Part shown: positions 18,766-28,277 of the stretch, piece after piece
Numbering within the stretch: position 1 is the stretch's first letter
Layout: every line of letters starts with the position of its first letter
Assembly: GCF_001579945.1 (NCBI RefSeq)
Contig: NZ_CP011971.1
Location: 3,222,030-3,286,029, forward strand
Length of the DNA stretch: 64,000 bases
Direction of reading: 5' to 3'
DNA from: Steroidobacter denitrificans
GTDB taxonomy: Bacteria; Pseudomonadota; Gammaproteobacteria; Steroidobacterales; Steroidobacteraceae
Notes under the pieces: model-generated
Databases searched by the model: none
What the model was told of the DNA's origin: nothing
What the model saw: only the letters and a program-made list of their open reading frames with translations
Made by a program: the position numbers and the translations under genes

Positions 18766-19422
18766 TTAGCGCCTGCCTTTGGGCTTGGCGCCAGGTTTCG
18801 CCGCAGGCGCAGCGGCAGCCAGTTCGTCCTCGTCCAGGTAACGGTAGGTCTTGGCGGTGACGTCCAGCTGCAACTCGTCCGAGCTTGCGCCCCGGGCGGC
18901 GGATGAAATCTCCACGTCGTGCAGGGTGACGATACGCGGCAGTGCAGCAATACCGCTGACGAACGCACCGATCGCGTGATAACTGCCTGTCAGGCGCATC
19001 TTGATCGGCAGTTCCGCGTAGAAGTCCCGGATCGCGAGCTGACCCGGTTGAAACAGTTTCTGATCCAGCCCTGCGCCCGCACCCTGCTGGGAAATGTCGG
19101 TCAATAGATTGGGCACTTCGGTCTTGTTCGGCAGCTTGCGCAGCATAGCGCCGAAAGACTGCTCCATTTCAGTCAGTTGAGCCTTGTAGGCGTCCAGGTT
19201 TGCGGCCTTCTTCGCCTTTTGCTCCAAAGTCGACAGCAACGTCTGCTCTGCCGCGTGCGCCGTGTCGATCTGCGGCTTCTTGGGTTTCCATGCCAGGAAA
19301 TAGGCCAGGGCGATGACCGCGATCAGGAAAATGATGCTGATCGCCCCCAATCGAAAGGCGATCGGCCAGCGGCCGGGATCATTGGGATCCAGCTCGCGCA
19401 TCTGTTCGATGAACGTACTCAT
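18766..19422 (-). CDS. pilO: Type IV pilus inner-membrane protein PilO
   Basis: Bitopic inner-membrane protein of 218 residues. A single helix (ISIIFLIAVIALAYFLAW) near residue 40 is followed by a coiled coil (EQTLLSTLEQKAKKAANLDAYKAQLTEMEQ) and a ferredoxin-like periplasmic domain. It forms heterodimers with PilN in the alignment complex. The ATG overlaps the pilN stop by 4 nt. Confidence 0.93.
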   Translation of the reverse strand: MSTFIEQMRELDPNDPGRWPIAFRLGAISIIFLIAVIALAYFLAWKPKKPQIDTAHAAEQTLLSTLEQKAKKAANLDAYKAQLTEMEQSFGAMLRKLPNKTEVPNLLTDISQQGAGAGLDQKLFQPGQLAIRDFYAELPIKMRLTGSYHAIGAFVSGIAALPRIVTLHDVEISSAARGASSDELQLDVTAKTYRYLDEDELAAAAPAAKPGAKPKGRR

Positions 19423-20018
19423 CGCGCAGTCCTCCTGGCGGCTGGTGCAGCCGGGCTGGCTTCCTTGTCGATCGGTAGCTGCGGATTCTCCTGCGAGGCG
19501 CTGAGCGTGAATTCCGAGCCCGCATCACCAGAGCCCTTGGTCTCGAGAATGGTCAATGCCGGATCGGCCAGCCATGCCGATGCGTCGATGTTACGCATGT
19601 AGGAAGCCACACGTGTGCTGGACTGTGCCACGCCCTTGATCTGCAGCTTGCGATTCGTTTGTTTCACACCGGTCAAGTAGACGCCATCGGGAATGGTGCG
19701 AACCAACTGGTCGAACACATGCACGATCTCGGGGCGGCTGCGTTCGAGCTGCTCGATGACCTGGATACGCGCGCGCAGGCTTTCCTTCTGCTGCTCCAGC
19801 GCCAGAATCTCCGTGATCTGCTTATCCAGGCGCGCAATTTCGTCCTTCAAGTACTGGTTGCGCTCATTCTGTTTGTCCAGGGCGGCGCCCATCTGCCAGT
19901 TCACCGCCAGCGCAATAACGCCTGCCAGCACCAATGCCCCTGCAATGCCGACACCGAACTCCTGGCGCCGGCGCTTACGCTCGGCTTCCCTCCAGGGAAC
20001 TAGGTTGATTCTTGGCAT
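19419..20018 (-). CDS. pilN: Type IV pilus inner-membrane protein PilN
   Basis: Bitopic partner of PilO. The cytoplasmic tip INLVPWREAERKRR is the conserved segment that docks into PilM. One membrane helix (GIAGALVLAGVIALAVNWQM), a coiled coil and a periplasmic domain follow. It starts one base after the pilM stop; 199 residues. Confidence 0.93.
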   Translation of the reverse strand: MPRINLVPWREAERKRRRQEFGVGIAGALVLAGVIALAVNWQMGAALDKQNERNQYLKDEIARLDKQITEILALEQQKESLRARIQVIEQLERSRPEIVHVFDQLVRTIPDGVYLTGVKQTNRKLQIKGVAQSSTRVASYMRNIDASAWLADPALTILETKGSGDAGSEFTLSASQENPQLPIDKEASPAAPAARRTAR

Positions 20019-20019
20019 G

Positions 20020-21081
20020 TCAGTCGAAACTCCGTAACGCCAGACCGCAGGCCGTCAACAACGCCGTTGCATCCTTCTTCACGGCCTGTGCCTTGGCTTT
20101 CTGGCTGACTTTCATCTGCCCCAACGGATCGCCACGCTGCGCCTCGATACCCACTCGGCTCTGGATCATTTCCGCAACGCCCGGGATGTTGGCGCATCCC
20201 CCGCAGATCAGGATCTGCTCGGGCTGCTCGCGGCCGGCACCGGAGGCGAGGAAGAACTGCAGCGAGCGACTGACCTGCTGGCACATGTCATCGATGAACG
20301 GCCCCAATACGTCCGTTTCGTAATTGCCCGGCAATCCTCCTTCCTTCTTGGCGCGGCCCGCCTCTTCCATGCTCAATCCATAGGTACGCATGACCTCTTC
20401 GGTCAGCTGCTGACCGCCGAAGGCGAAATCTCGCGTGTAGATGACCTTAAGGTCGCGCAAGACGCTGAACGTGGTGCTGCTGGCGCCGAAATCCACGACC
20501 GCGATGACCCGGCTGAGCCCCCCATCGGGCATCTGGTGGGTCAGCAGACGGCAGGCATTCTCGAGTGCAAATGCCTCGACATCGACAATCTTCGCCACCA
20601 GACCCGCGGCGGCACAGGCTGCCAGGCGCTGCTCGACATTTTCCGAGCGGGTCGCGACCAGCAGTACATCCAACATGTCGGGATCCTTTTCCGAAGGTCC
20701 GATGACCTCGAAATCGAAGCTGACCTCTTCCATGGGGAAAGGGATGTACTGGTCGGCCTGCATCTCCACCTGACCCTCGAGCTCGTTTTCGCTCAGGGTA
20801 CGCGGCATCTGGATGACCTTGGTGATCGCCGCATCGCCGCTGATAGCCACCGCCGCCTCCTTGGCGCGCGCGCCGGAACGCTTTACGGCCCGCTTGATCG
20901 CTTCACCGACTGCGCTGGCATCCACGATGGCCTTTTCGTTGATGGAGTTCGGCGGCGTGGCTTCGGCCGCATAGGATTCTACCCGGTACTGGCCGCCACT
21001 CATGCTCAATTCAATGAGCTTGACCGATGAGGTCGTTATGTCCAGCCCCAGCAGGGGTCGGGATTTTGCGGTTAAGAGCAC
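20020..21081 (-). CDS. pilM: Type IV pilus assembly ATPase-like protein PilM
   Basis: Actin/FtsA-fold cytoplasmic protein of 353 residues that binds the PilN tip. It shows LGLDITTSSVKLIELS (phosphate 1), VDFGASSTTFSVL (phosphate 2) and ILICGGCANIPGV (adenosine region). It starts with GTG at 21081, with AAGGG upstream. First gene of the pilMNOPQ operon and divergent from mrcA, the standard gammaproteobacterial arrangement. Confidence 0.94.
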   Translation of the reverse strand: MLLTAKSRPLLGLDITTSSVKLIELSMSGGQYRVESYAAEATPPNSINEKAIVDASAVGEAIKRAVKRSGARAKEAAVAISGDAAITKVIQMPRTLSENELEGQVEMQADQYIPFPMEEVSFDFEVIGPSEKDPDMLDVLLVATRSENVEQRLAACAAAGLVAKIVDVEAFALENACRLLTHQMPDGGLSRVIAVVDFGASSTTFSVLRDLKVIYTRDFAFGGQQLTEEVMRTYGLSMEEAGRAKKEGGLPGNYETDVLGPFIDDMCQQVSRSLQFFLASGAGREQPEQILICGGCANIPGVAEMIQSRVGIEAQRGDPLGQMKVSQKAKAQAVKKDATALLTACGLALRSFD

Positions 21082-21474
21082 GCGGATTCCCTTATCAGAT
21101 CAGACACTTGGGTGATGATCAGAGATCGGACACGAAACACGGGCAGCAACTATATACAGCCCCGTGTTAAGTTGAATGTGAGCGGGCTCACGAAATACCA
21201 TCGCGACGTTCTCGAGCAAACTCCTGAAAGTCGGCAGTTGCCTGGCGCCAAGTCGCTGTCTTTGTCGATTCAGGGGCAACCCGACCTCGGATAGGGTTCT
21301 CTCCAGAGTCCGATCCGCACGGTATGCCAGGGTACCAGGCGGAACGGCTGACGTTGATCTGCCGCTACCCGTATCATTCCCGACGCACTCCGGCGCCGTT
21401 ATTTGCAAAGCAATATGGCATGGTCCCATCCGGCAAGGCAAGGATAAAGCAAGGACTTAGGATTTTTTGTTGCT
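21082..21474. other. Intergenic stretch between divergent pilM and mrcA
   Basis: 393 bases with no supported gene. It must carry both divergent promoters. An A/T-rich patch precedes mrcA (GGATTTTTTGTTGC). I see no strong palindrome. Confidence 0.5.
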
Positions 21475-23985
21475 ATGCGACGTTACCTTTCTTCACCTCC
21501 TCGCGTCCTGGGCGCCATCCTGCTGGCCTTAGTGGGCGCTGCGGCCCTGGCTTTGCTGGGCGCCTATCAGTATCTACATCCGGCCTTGCCGGATGTTTCG
21601 GCGATCAAGGATATCCGGCTGCGCGAACCGCTGCGGGTCTACAGCCGCGACGGCAGGCTGATCGCGCAATTCGGCGAGGAACGCCGCATCCCGCTGACCT
21701 ATACGGCAATTCCCAGGCAGATGGTGAACGCGGTACTGGCAGCCGAAGATGATGACTTTTTCGAGCATGGCGGAGTCGACTACCCGGGACTGGCCCGCGC
21801 AACCCTGCGCCACTTGATATCCGGTAACAAGGCCGAGGGCGGCAGCACCATCACGATGCAACTGGCGCGCGGCATTTTCCTGAGTCCCGAAAAAAGCTAT
21901 CGGCGCAAGCTCCTGGAGATCTTCACCACCTTGCGCATCGAGCAGGAACTCGACAAGGAAGAAATCCTGGCGTTGTATCTGAACAAGATGTTCCTGGGTC
22001 AGCGGGCTTACGGCATCGGCGCCGCGGCCGAAGTCTATTTCGGCAAGACCGTCGACCGGCTCACCCTGCCGGAGATCGCTCTGATCGCCGGCACATTCCG
22101 ACTGCCTTCGCGCGACAATCCGGTGGCAAGCCCCGCTCTGGCGAAACAACGCCGCGCCTATGTACTGCGGCGCATGCGCGAGAAGGGGTTCATTACCCAG
22201 GACGAACATGACATCGCCGTGAATGCACCGGTGAAATCGCATCTACATGGCCCGGCAGTACAGGTGGAAGCACCCTATGTCGCCGAAATGGTGCGTGCGG
22301 ATCTGCTCGAGCGCCTGGGGCCGGAAATCTACACGGCGGGCTATAAAGCCATCGCGACGATCGACAGTCGCCTGCAAGGGGCTGCAGTGCGCGCCTTACG
22401 CGGCGCGCTCGTAGAATACGACCAGCGGCACGGCTATCGCGGCCCGGCGGGTCGCACCGCGCTTGAGGCCGACGCCGATGAAAAACAATGGTCGCAGGCA
22501 TTGAACGAGTATTCGCGGCCGGGCGGACTGGAACCCGCACTGATCCTGTCCGTGGAGGAAAGAAGCGCGGTCGCCTGGACACGGGTGCACGGCCGCCTTG
22601 CTCTTGCCTGGAGCGGCATCAGCTGGGCGCGCACGCCGCGAGCCGATGGCAGCGTGGGCCCGGTATTGCGACGTGCCGGCGACGTTCTCGCCCCGGGCGA
22701 TATCGTCTACATGATCCAGGAACGCTCGGATACATGGCGGCTGGCTCAGTTGCCGGAGGCGCAGGGAGCGTTCGTGGCCGTGGATCCGCGCGACGGCGCG
22801 GTAGCCGCCCTGGTCGGCGGGTTCGACTATTACATCAGCAATTACAACCGGGCGGTACAGGCTCGGCGACAGCCTGGTTCGGCGTTCAAGCCGTTTATTT
22901 ATTCAGCGGCGTTGGATCATGGCTTCACGCCGGCAAGCCTCATCAACGATGCGCCGCTAGTCATCGAAGATGCCGCCATGGAAGGCAGCTGGCGGCCGCA
23001 GAACGTCACGCGGCAGTTCCACGGGCCCACGCGCCTGCGCGAGGCGCTGGTACGCTCGCGCAACTTGGTATCGATCCGCATCATGAATGCGCTCGGCCCG
23101 GCGTATGCCACGAAGTTCATCGAGCGCTTCGGCTTCACGCAGGCCAGCATGCCGCACAACCTGACGCTGGCATTAGGCACTGCACAGGTGTCGCCGCTGG
23201 AAATGGCGCGGGCCTATTCGGTGTTCGCGAACGGCGGCTTCCGCGTCGAACCCTATCATCTGCAGCGAATCATCGGTCCCGATGACGCAGTGATCTACGA
23301 GGCGCAGCCGCGCTATGTCTGTGCCGAATGCATGCCTATGCCGGAAATCGAAGCACTTCGGCCCGGTCTTTACCTCGATATGGCGGATGGCAGTCCATGG
23401 AACACGCCGGAGGCACCGCAGCCCGGGGTACCGGTCGGTCTGGGTCAGACGAACAGCTCGAGTTACCTGCAGCCGGAACAGTTGGCCGAGGCTGCGATCT
23501 CGCCACAGAATGCCTTTCTGATGACTGACATGATGGCCGATGTCATTCGGCGCGGAACGGGGGTACGGGCGCGGCAGTTGAATCGGCGGGATCTTGCCGG
23601 CAAGACCGGCACGACGAACGATCGGCGCGATGCCTGGTTCTGTGGTTTCAATTCAGCCCTGGTCGGCGCCGCCTGGGTCGGATTCGACCAGGAGCGTTCG
23701 CTCGGGCCGGGTGAGGAAGGCGGCCGCACGGCCTTGCCCATGTGGATCTATTTCATGGCTGACGCACTCGAAGGCCTGCCGGAGCAAAAGCGGGAGATTC
23801 CGCCCGAGCTGGTCTCGATGCGCATCTCGGCGGACACCGGGCTGGCCGCACGGCCGGGCGAACCGAATGCCATTTTCGAAACCTTTATGACGGGACATCT
23901 ACCCGCTGAAGCAGCGTACGACAGCGCCTTGCCCGACCTGAATGGCAATGCCGATGAAGAGCAAAAGGAAGAATCACTATTCTGA
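21475..23985 (+). CDS. mrcA: Penicillin-binding protein 1A (bifunctional glycosyltransferase/transpeptidase)
   Basis: Class A PBP that polymerises and cross-links peptidoglycan in the periplasm. It has 836 residues: an N-terminal anchor (VLGAILLALVGAAALALLGAY), a glycosyltransferase domain with AAEDDDFFEHGGVDYPG and GGSTITMQLAR, then a PBP1A-type OB insert. The transpeptidase has SAFK (Ser469), SRN (in VRSRNLVSIR) and KTGT (GKTGTTNDRRDAWF). Divergent from pilM. The next gene overlaps its 3' end by 44 nt. Confidence 0.95.
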   Translation: MRRYLSSPPRVLGAILLALVGAAALALLGAYQYLHPALPDVSAIKDIRLREPLRVYSRDGRLIAQFGEERRIPLTYTAIPRQMVNAVLAAEDDDFFEHGGVDYPGLARATLRHLISGNKAEGGSTITMQLARGIFLSPEKSYRRKLLEIFTTLRIEQELDKEEILALYLNKMFLGQRAYGIGAAAEVYFGKTVDRLTLPEIALIAGTFRLPSRDNPVASPALAKQRRAYVLRRMREKGFITQDEHDIAVNAPVKSHLHGPAVQVEAPYVAEMVRADLLERLGPEIYTAGYKAIATIDSRLQGAAVRALRGALVEYDQRHGYRGPAGRTALEADADEKQWSQALNEYSRPGGLEPALILSVEERSAVAWTRVHGRLALAWSGISWARTPRADGSVGPVLRRAGDVLAPGDIVYMIQERSDTWRLAQLPEAQGAFVAVDPRDGAVAALVGGFDYYISNYNRAVQARRQPGSAFKPFIYSAALDHGFTPASLINDAPLVIEDAAMEGSWRPQNVTRQFHGPTRLREALVRSRNLVSIRIMNALGPAYATKFIERFGFTQASMPHNLTLALGTAQVSPLEMARAYSVFANGGFRVEPYHLQRIIGPDDAVIYEAQPRYVCAECMPMPEIEALRPGLYLDMADGSPWNTPEAPQPGVPVGLGQTNSSSYLQPEQLAEAAISPQNAFLMTDMMADVIRRGTGVRARQLNRRDLAGKTGTTNDRRDAWFCGFNSALVGAAWVGFDQERSLGPGEEGGRTALPMWIYFMADALEGLPEQKREIPPELVSMRISADTGLAARPGEPNAIFETFMTGHLPAEAAYDSALPDLNGNADEEQKEESLF

Positions 23986-24610
23986 ACCGCTTCCCGCGGG
24001 CCGGCGCATTCACACCCGTGCCGGGCAGTTGCGCGCCACCCTGGCTCAGGAAGCTGCCCGGATCATGTCCGAACAGGGCATCGACGACTATGGCGTAGCC
24101 AAACGCAAGGCCGCCGAACGTCTGGGTGCCACGGATGCCTCGGTGCTGCCCAGGAACACTGAGATCGAGGCGGCGCTCGCCGCCCATCATCGCCTGTTCC
24201 GTGCCACCACTCATGCTTTGATCTTGAAGCGGCTGCGCTGCTCGGCACTGGAAGCGATGCGTCTGTTGAAGAATTTCGAACCGCGCCTGGTGGGTCCGGT
24301 GCTCAGCGGCACAGCCTCGGCACATTCCGAGATCGATCTACACCTGTTCGCCGACGGCGCCGAACCCGTCCTCATGCATCTCCTGGATCTGGGCGTGCCC
24401 TATCACATGGCCGAACGCCGGCTGCGCTACGAACCGAATCGGCAGATCACTTATCCGGTGGTGCGCTTCTCCGCGGGAGATCAGGGCGTCGATGCCGTGG
24501 TATTCCCGGTCGACGGCATCCGGCAGTCGCCGGCAAGCCCCGTGGACGGCCGACCGATGCGGCGAGCTTCGGCCGGCGAGGTCGAAGCGCTCATCGCCGC
24601 AAGCGAATAG
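23942..24610 (+). CDS. Conserved hypothetical, possible nucleotidyltransferase-like protein
   Basis: 222 residues, basic at the N-terminus. Conserved-looking segments are GIDDYGVAKRKAAERLG, PRNTEIEAALAAHHRLF and GTASAHSEIDLHLFADGAEPV. The last resembles the strand-turn-Asp pattern of minimal nucleotidyltransferases (substrate-binding and metal Asp), but a full GS-x-DxD motif is not visible. I recall similar proteins in other gammaproteobacteria without an assigned function. The first ATG (23942) and in-frame ATGs at 23948 and 23954 all lie inside the mrcA end; no clear ribosome-binding site decides. Convergent with gltA. Confidence 0.65.
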   Translation: MAMPMKSKRKNHYSEPLPAGRRIHTRAGQLRATLAQEAARIMSEQGIDDYGVAKRKAAERLGATDASVLPRNTEIEAALAAHHRLFRATTHALILKRLRCSALEAMRLLKNFEPRLVGPVLSGTASAHSEIDLHLFADGAEPVLMHLLDLGVPYHMAERRLRYEPNRQITYPVVRFSAGDQGVDAVVFPVDGIRQSPASPVDGRPMRRASAGEVEALIAASE

Positions 24611-24615
24611 CGGAA

Positions 24616-25914
24616 TCAGCCGCGATCGCTCATCTCCATATAGTCGCGCTGCGCCGGACCGGTATAGATCTGGCGCGGACGGCTGATCTTCATGGCGGGA
24701 TCCGCGATCATTTCCTGCCAATGTGCGACCCAGCCCACGCTGCGCGCGATCGCGAACATCACCGTGAACATGGACTGCGGAATACCGATGGCGCTGTAGA
24801 TGATGCCCGAGTAGAAATCCACGTTCGGATATAGCTTGCGTTCGACGAAATACTCGTCCTTGAGCGCGATCTCTTCCAACTTCAGCGCCAACTCGAACAG
24901 CGGATTATCGGACTTGCCCAGCTTCGCCAGCACCTTGTGGCACATGGTGCGGATGATCGTCGCGCGCGGATCAAAATTCTTGTAAACGCGGTGGCCGAAA
25001 CCCATCAAGCGAAAATGGTCGTTCTTGTCCTTCGCCTTGGCCAGGTACTTGGGCACATTCTCCACCGTGCCGATCTGCTCCAGCATTGCCAATACGGCTT
25101 CATTGGCACCGCCATGCGCCGGACCCCACAGGGCCGAGATGCCCGAAGAGATCGCGGCATAGGGGTTCGTCCCGGTGCTGCCGGCCATACGCACGGTGGA
25201 AGTGCTCGCGTTCTGCTCGTGGTCGGCATGGAGGATGAACAGCAAGTCCAATGCCTGGGCAGCCACCGGATCGACGCTGTACTGCTCGCAGGGCACGGCA
25301 AAAAACATGTGCAGCAGGTTCGAGCAATAGTCGAGATCGTTGCGCGGATAGACAAAAGGCTGGCCAAGGGAGTGCTTGTAGGCAGCTGCGGCGATCGTCG
25401 GGATCTTGGCAATGACGCGATGGGCGAAGATTTCGCGATGACGCGGGTTATTGATGTCCATGGAATCGTGATAGAACGCCGCCATCGAAGCCACCACACC
25501 GGACAGCATCGCCATGGGGTGCGCGTTGTACTGGAAGCCGTTGAAGAACCGCAGCAGCGATTCATTGATCATCGTGTGGTATTGCACGGCATGCGAAAAC
25601 TCGCCCAGCTGTTGAGCCGTAGGCAGTTCGCCGTTGACCAGCAGGTAGGATACTTCCAGGAAGTTGCTCTTTTCGGCCAATTGCTCGATCGGAATGCCTC
25701 GATACAGCAGTATTCCTTGATCGCCGTCGATATAGGTGATCTTGCTTTCGCAGGAAGCAGTCGCCATGAAGCCGGGATCGAACGTGAACATGTCGTGATC
25801 ACGCGCCAAGCTTGCAATATTAAGCACATCCGGACCCAGCGTTCCGCTCTTGATCTCGGCGATCGATTTCTTACCGGTCACCAGGTTGGTCAATTCGAAT
25901 GCTTTCTCGGCCAT
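24616..25914 (-). CDS. gltA: Citrate synthase (GltA)
   Basis: Type II citrate synthase condensing acetyl-CoA and oxaloacetate. It has 432 residues. Catalytic segments are [15 protein letters not shown] (His), [14 protein letters not shown] (His) and NVDFYSGI (Asp). I chose the ATG at 25914 (MAEKAFEL); 25950 would add twelve residues not seen in the family. Monocistronic, convergent with the upstream hypothetical. Confidence 0.95.
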   Translation of the reverse strand: MAEKAFELTNLVTGKKSIAEIKSGTLGPDVLNIASLARDHDMFTFDPGFMATASCESKITYIDGDQGILLYRGIPIEQLAEKSNFLEVSYLLVNGELPTAQQLGEFSHAVQYHTMINESLLRFFNGFQYNAHPMAMLSGVVASMAAFYHDSMDINNPRHREIFAHRVIAKIPTIAAAAYKHSLGQPFVYPRNDLDYCSNLLHMFFAVPCEQYSVDPVAAQALDLLFILHADHEQNASTSTVRMAGSTGTNPYAAISSGISALWGPAHGGANEAVLAMLEQIGTVENVPKYLAKAKDKNDHFRLMGFGHRVYKNFDPRATIIRTMCHKVLAKLGKSDNPLFELALKLEEIALKDEYFVERKLYPNVDFYSGIIYSAIGIPQSMFTVMFAIARSVGWVAHWQEMIADPAMKISRPRQIYTGPAQRDYMEMSDRG

Positions 25915-26180
25915 GTACAGCGATTCCCGATCAAGATGGATATAGGGCACAAAAAATCAGGACGCGCAGACTTACATGACACTGGCGCTGAATCAAGCAT
26001 GAAACTTACGCACGGAAGCCTGCTTTTCCGTAATTTTGACGGTCGATCGCCGCCGATGCAGGCCAACCGCAGGCGTTATTCGTCTACCTTATGCCGGCAT
26101 TCGCCAAGCTTATCGTAGTATTTCAGAAAATCGGCCGGACGTGCCGTGATTCCTGTTTCACCGAAGAAACCTCGAGCACG

Positions 26181-27668
26181 CTATTGAACGATCTTGAGCA
26201 ACTGGCCTGGTACCGGCTCCTTGTTTGGATACAGATCGTTCAATAGTCGCAATTGCGCCTCGGCATAGCTAACCAGTGGTGAAGACTTCGCCAGGTCCGC
26301 GATGCGGGTGCCACTCTCCACCGGTACGATCTTGATCTTGTAGGGCTCAGCCAGCGTAAACTCATTCTGCCTCAGGCGCCTGAACGTCTTGATGCTCGAC
26401 ATGAAGAGCGGATCCGCCGCCGGCTTACCGTTCGATCCTCGACTCGCGCCGGCAAACACGTATGCCAGATTATTGTAATAAATGACGGCATATCGAGCCG
26501 GCACTACGCCCAAGGCCGTTTTAGCCGTACGCACGACCGCCGTATATCCCTGCAGTCCGTTCACCTCGATTGCCTCGGCCGGACCCGCACTGGAGTTTGC
26601 CAGCAGGCGCGACAGAAATTCGCGTGGGCCGGTGTTCGGCGGAGGCGCCTGCGTCTGCATCTGCAATACGTGATCCTTTGCAGGAGATACCGCGATCAGG
26701 CGATCAGAAAGGTTTCCGACCTGCCAGCCGCTGGGAAAGGCGATCGTCATCCCCAGGTCGGCGTGGTAGAAACGATTGGCTTTAAGCACACCCTGGGCGC
26801 GACTTGTTCCCATCGGCAGGCCTGCGATCTGTTGCAGATAGGTCTCGCGTCCCGGATCTCGAACATCGGCCGTGCCGTGCAGCTTGTCGGCGGCCTTGAC
26901 CACTTGGTTCAAACGCTGGTCGTTGTCCGGATGCGAGGCGAACAGGCCATGATAGACCTGAGGTTTGCGATTCTCCTCGCGGGCTCGCTGAATCTCGAAC
27001 AATTCCTGATTCTTTAAAAGACGCACTACATCGATCATGTGTTCCGGGGCATAGCCCGCCTTCGCCAGGTACTCCGCCCCCAGACGGTCGGCCTCCAGTT
27101 CCTGTTCACGGCCATAGCCGCTGATCAATGCCGCGCCTGCATAATTGGCCAGCCCCGCCAGATCACCACTGCCAGTGGCAATCCCCACCACCGCAGAGCC
27201 GATGCCGGCAAGCGTCGATTTACTTTGCTGGCGCACCGGGTGCCGTGCCGTGATATGGCCGATCTCATGTCCGAGCACCGCCGTGAGTTCAGCCTCCGAA
27301 TTCAGATAATTCATGATGCCGCGAGTGATGTAGACGAAGCCGCCGCCGGTCGTGAATGCGTTGATATCTTCGCTGTCGAGTACCGTAAACGTATATTTCA
27401 GATCGGGACGGTGGCTCACCCTGGCGGCACGCTGCCCCACCTCGTCGACGTAGGCCTGCAGCCGCGCATCGTCGTAGGCTCCGCCGAACTGCTGCAGCAG
27501 CATCGGATGCACTTCCTGGGCACGCTTGATTTCGCCTGCTTCGCTTTGGAACACCAGGTCAGGACTGCCGGTGACCGGATTCAGCGCGCAGCCGCCCAGG
27601 AAAAAAGCCGACAGGAGCAGGGCCGACAGGAGCAAGGCCTCCATGCTTATGGCCCGCCCCGCATGCAT
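26181..27668 (-). CDS. M48-family metalloprotease lipoprotein with C-terminal LysM-like segment
   Basis: Zinc protease of the M48 (Ste24/BepA-like) family. A lipobox (FFLGGC) follows a short hydrophobic stretch. The zinc motif is HEIGH, with the third ligand in GREQELEADRLG. A second half of about 230 residues has no protease motif and ends with a LysM-like fold (KIVPVESGTRIADLAKSS...). This predicts a periplasm-facing quality-control protease with a cell-wall-binding tail. Start choices are 27668 and 27644; the open frame to 27818 looks non-coding. Confidence 0.85.
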   Translation of the reverse strand: MHAGRAISMEALLLSALLLSAFFLGGCALNPVTGSPDLVFQSEAGEIKRAQEVHPMLLQQFGGAYDDARLQAYVDEVGQRAARVSHRPDLKYTFTVLDSEDINAFTTGGGFVYITRGIMNYLNSEAELTAVLGHEIGHITARHPVRQQSKSTLAGIGSAVVGIATGSGDLAGLANYAGAALISGYGREQELEADRLGAEYLAKAGYAPEHMIDVVRLLKNQELFEIQRAREENRKPQVYHGLFASHPDNDQRLNQVVKAADKLHGTADVRDPGRETYLQQIAGLPMGTSRAQGVLKANRFYHADLGMTIAFPSGWQVGNLSDRLIAVSPAKDHVLQMQTQAPPPNTGPREFLSRLLANSSAGPAEAIEVNGLQGYTAVVRTAKTALGVVPARYAVIYYNNLAYVFAGASRGSNGKPAADPLFMSSIKTFRRLRQNEFTLAEPYKIKIVPVESGTRIADLAKSSPLVSYAEAQLRLLNDLYPNKEPVPGQLLKIVQ

Positions 27669-27862
27669 GCCTCTCGCGCGGTCCGGTACGCCAAGACGGC
27701 GGGTACAGGCAGCCCGAAAAAACACGATGCGACGATTCGGAAGACTCGGCAACATGCTCGTTACCTGAATGGGTGCGCTCACCAATCCTCTATATAGCTC
27801 CCTACTTCGGGATGTCACAAGCTTGAGTTATCGCCGAGGACAATGAGGGGCCGAAGGATTCG

Positions 27863-27904
27863 CATGAACGACGAAGGGCGCCTTGGCGCCCTTCGTCGTT
27901 CATG
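27863..27904. terminator. Perfect 20-bp inverted repeat with 2-nt loop
   Basis: The arms 27863-27882 and 27885-27904 are exact complements around TT, with the core AAGGGCGCC/GGCGCCCTT. It lies between rpmE and the protease gene, about 170 nt past the rpmE stop. No long T-run follows, and the stem is unusually long and perfect for a terminator. Confidence 0.6.
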
Positions 27905-27946
27905 GAACTCGGCCGATCTTGCCCAAGCTCGAGTGGCCCGTCACTG

Positions 27947-28002
27947 CAATAGCTCATGGGCAATAGCTCATGGGCAATAGCTCATGGGCGATGGCTCATG
28001 AG
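27947..28002. repeat. 14-bp tandem repeat, three perfect copies plus one diverged
   Basis: CAATAGCTCATGGG occurs at 27947-27960, 27961-27974 and 27975-27988, followed by a changed fourth copy (CGATGGCTCATGAG). It lies in the gap downstream of rpmE and is not part of a gene. Confidence 0.9.
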
Positions 28003-28076
28003 TCATGGCCGTCATGCGGCGGCCGTCCATGAGCGGGCTGCATGGGCAGGGTTGCCGGATTGCAGCGTTGAAGCGA

Positions 28077-28277
28077 TCAGCGAGCGTATTTCTTACGGAA
28101 TTTATCGACTCGCCCACCCGTATCCACGATCTTTTGCTTACCCGTATAGAACGGATGACAGTTCGAGCATACCTCGATCTGCAGATCGTGACCCAGGGTC
28201 GAGCCCGTAACAAACGTGTTGCCACAGCTGCAAGTGACGGTCGTCTCTTTGTATTCGGGATGAATCGCGGCTTTCAT
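28077..28277 (-). CDS. rpmE: 50S ribosomal protein L31, zinc-binding form (RpmE)
   Basis: 66-residue ribosomal protein of the large subunit. The C+ form is recognisable by four cysteines (C16, C18, C37, C40) in CSCGNTF and [13 protein letters not shown], which bind zinc. Starts [10 protein letters not shown], ends KKYAR. Monocistronic. Confidence 0.96.
   Translation of the reverse strand: MKAAIHPEYKETTVTCSCGNTFVTGSTLGHDLQIEVCSNCHPFYTGKQKIVDTGGRVDKFRKKYAR

Noticed and set aside
27947-28002. Iteron-type origin or CRISPR from the 14-bp repeats
   Set aside because: Direct abutting copies without spacers, no Rep gene and no DnaA box within them; simple slippage fits.
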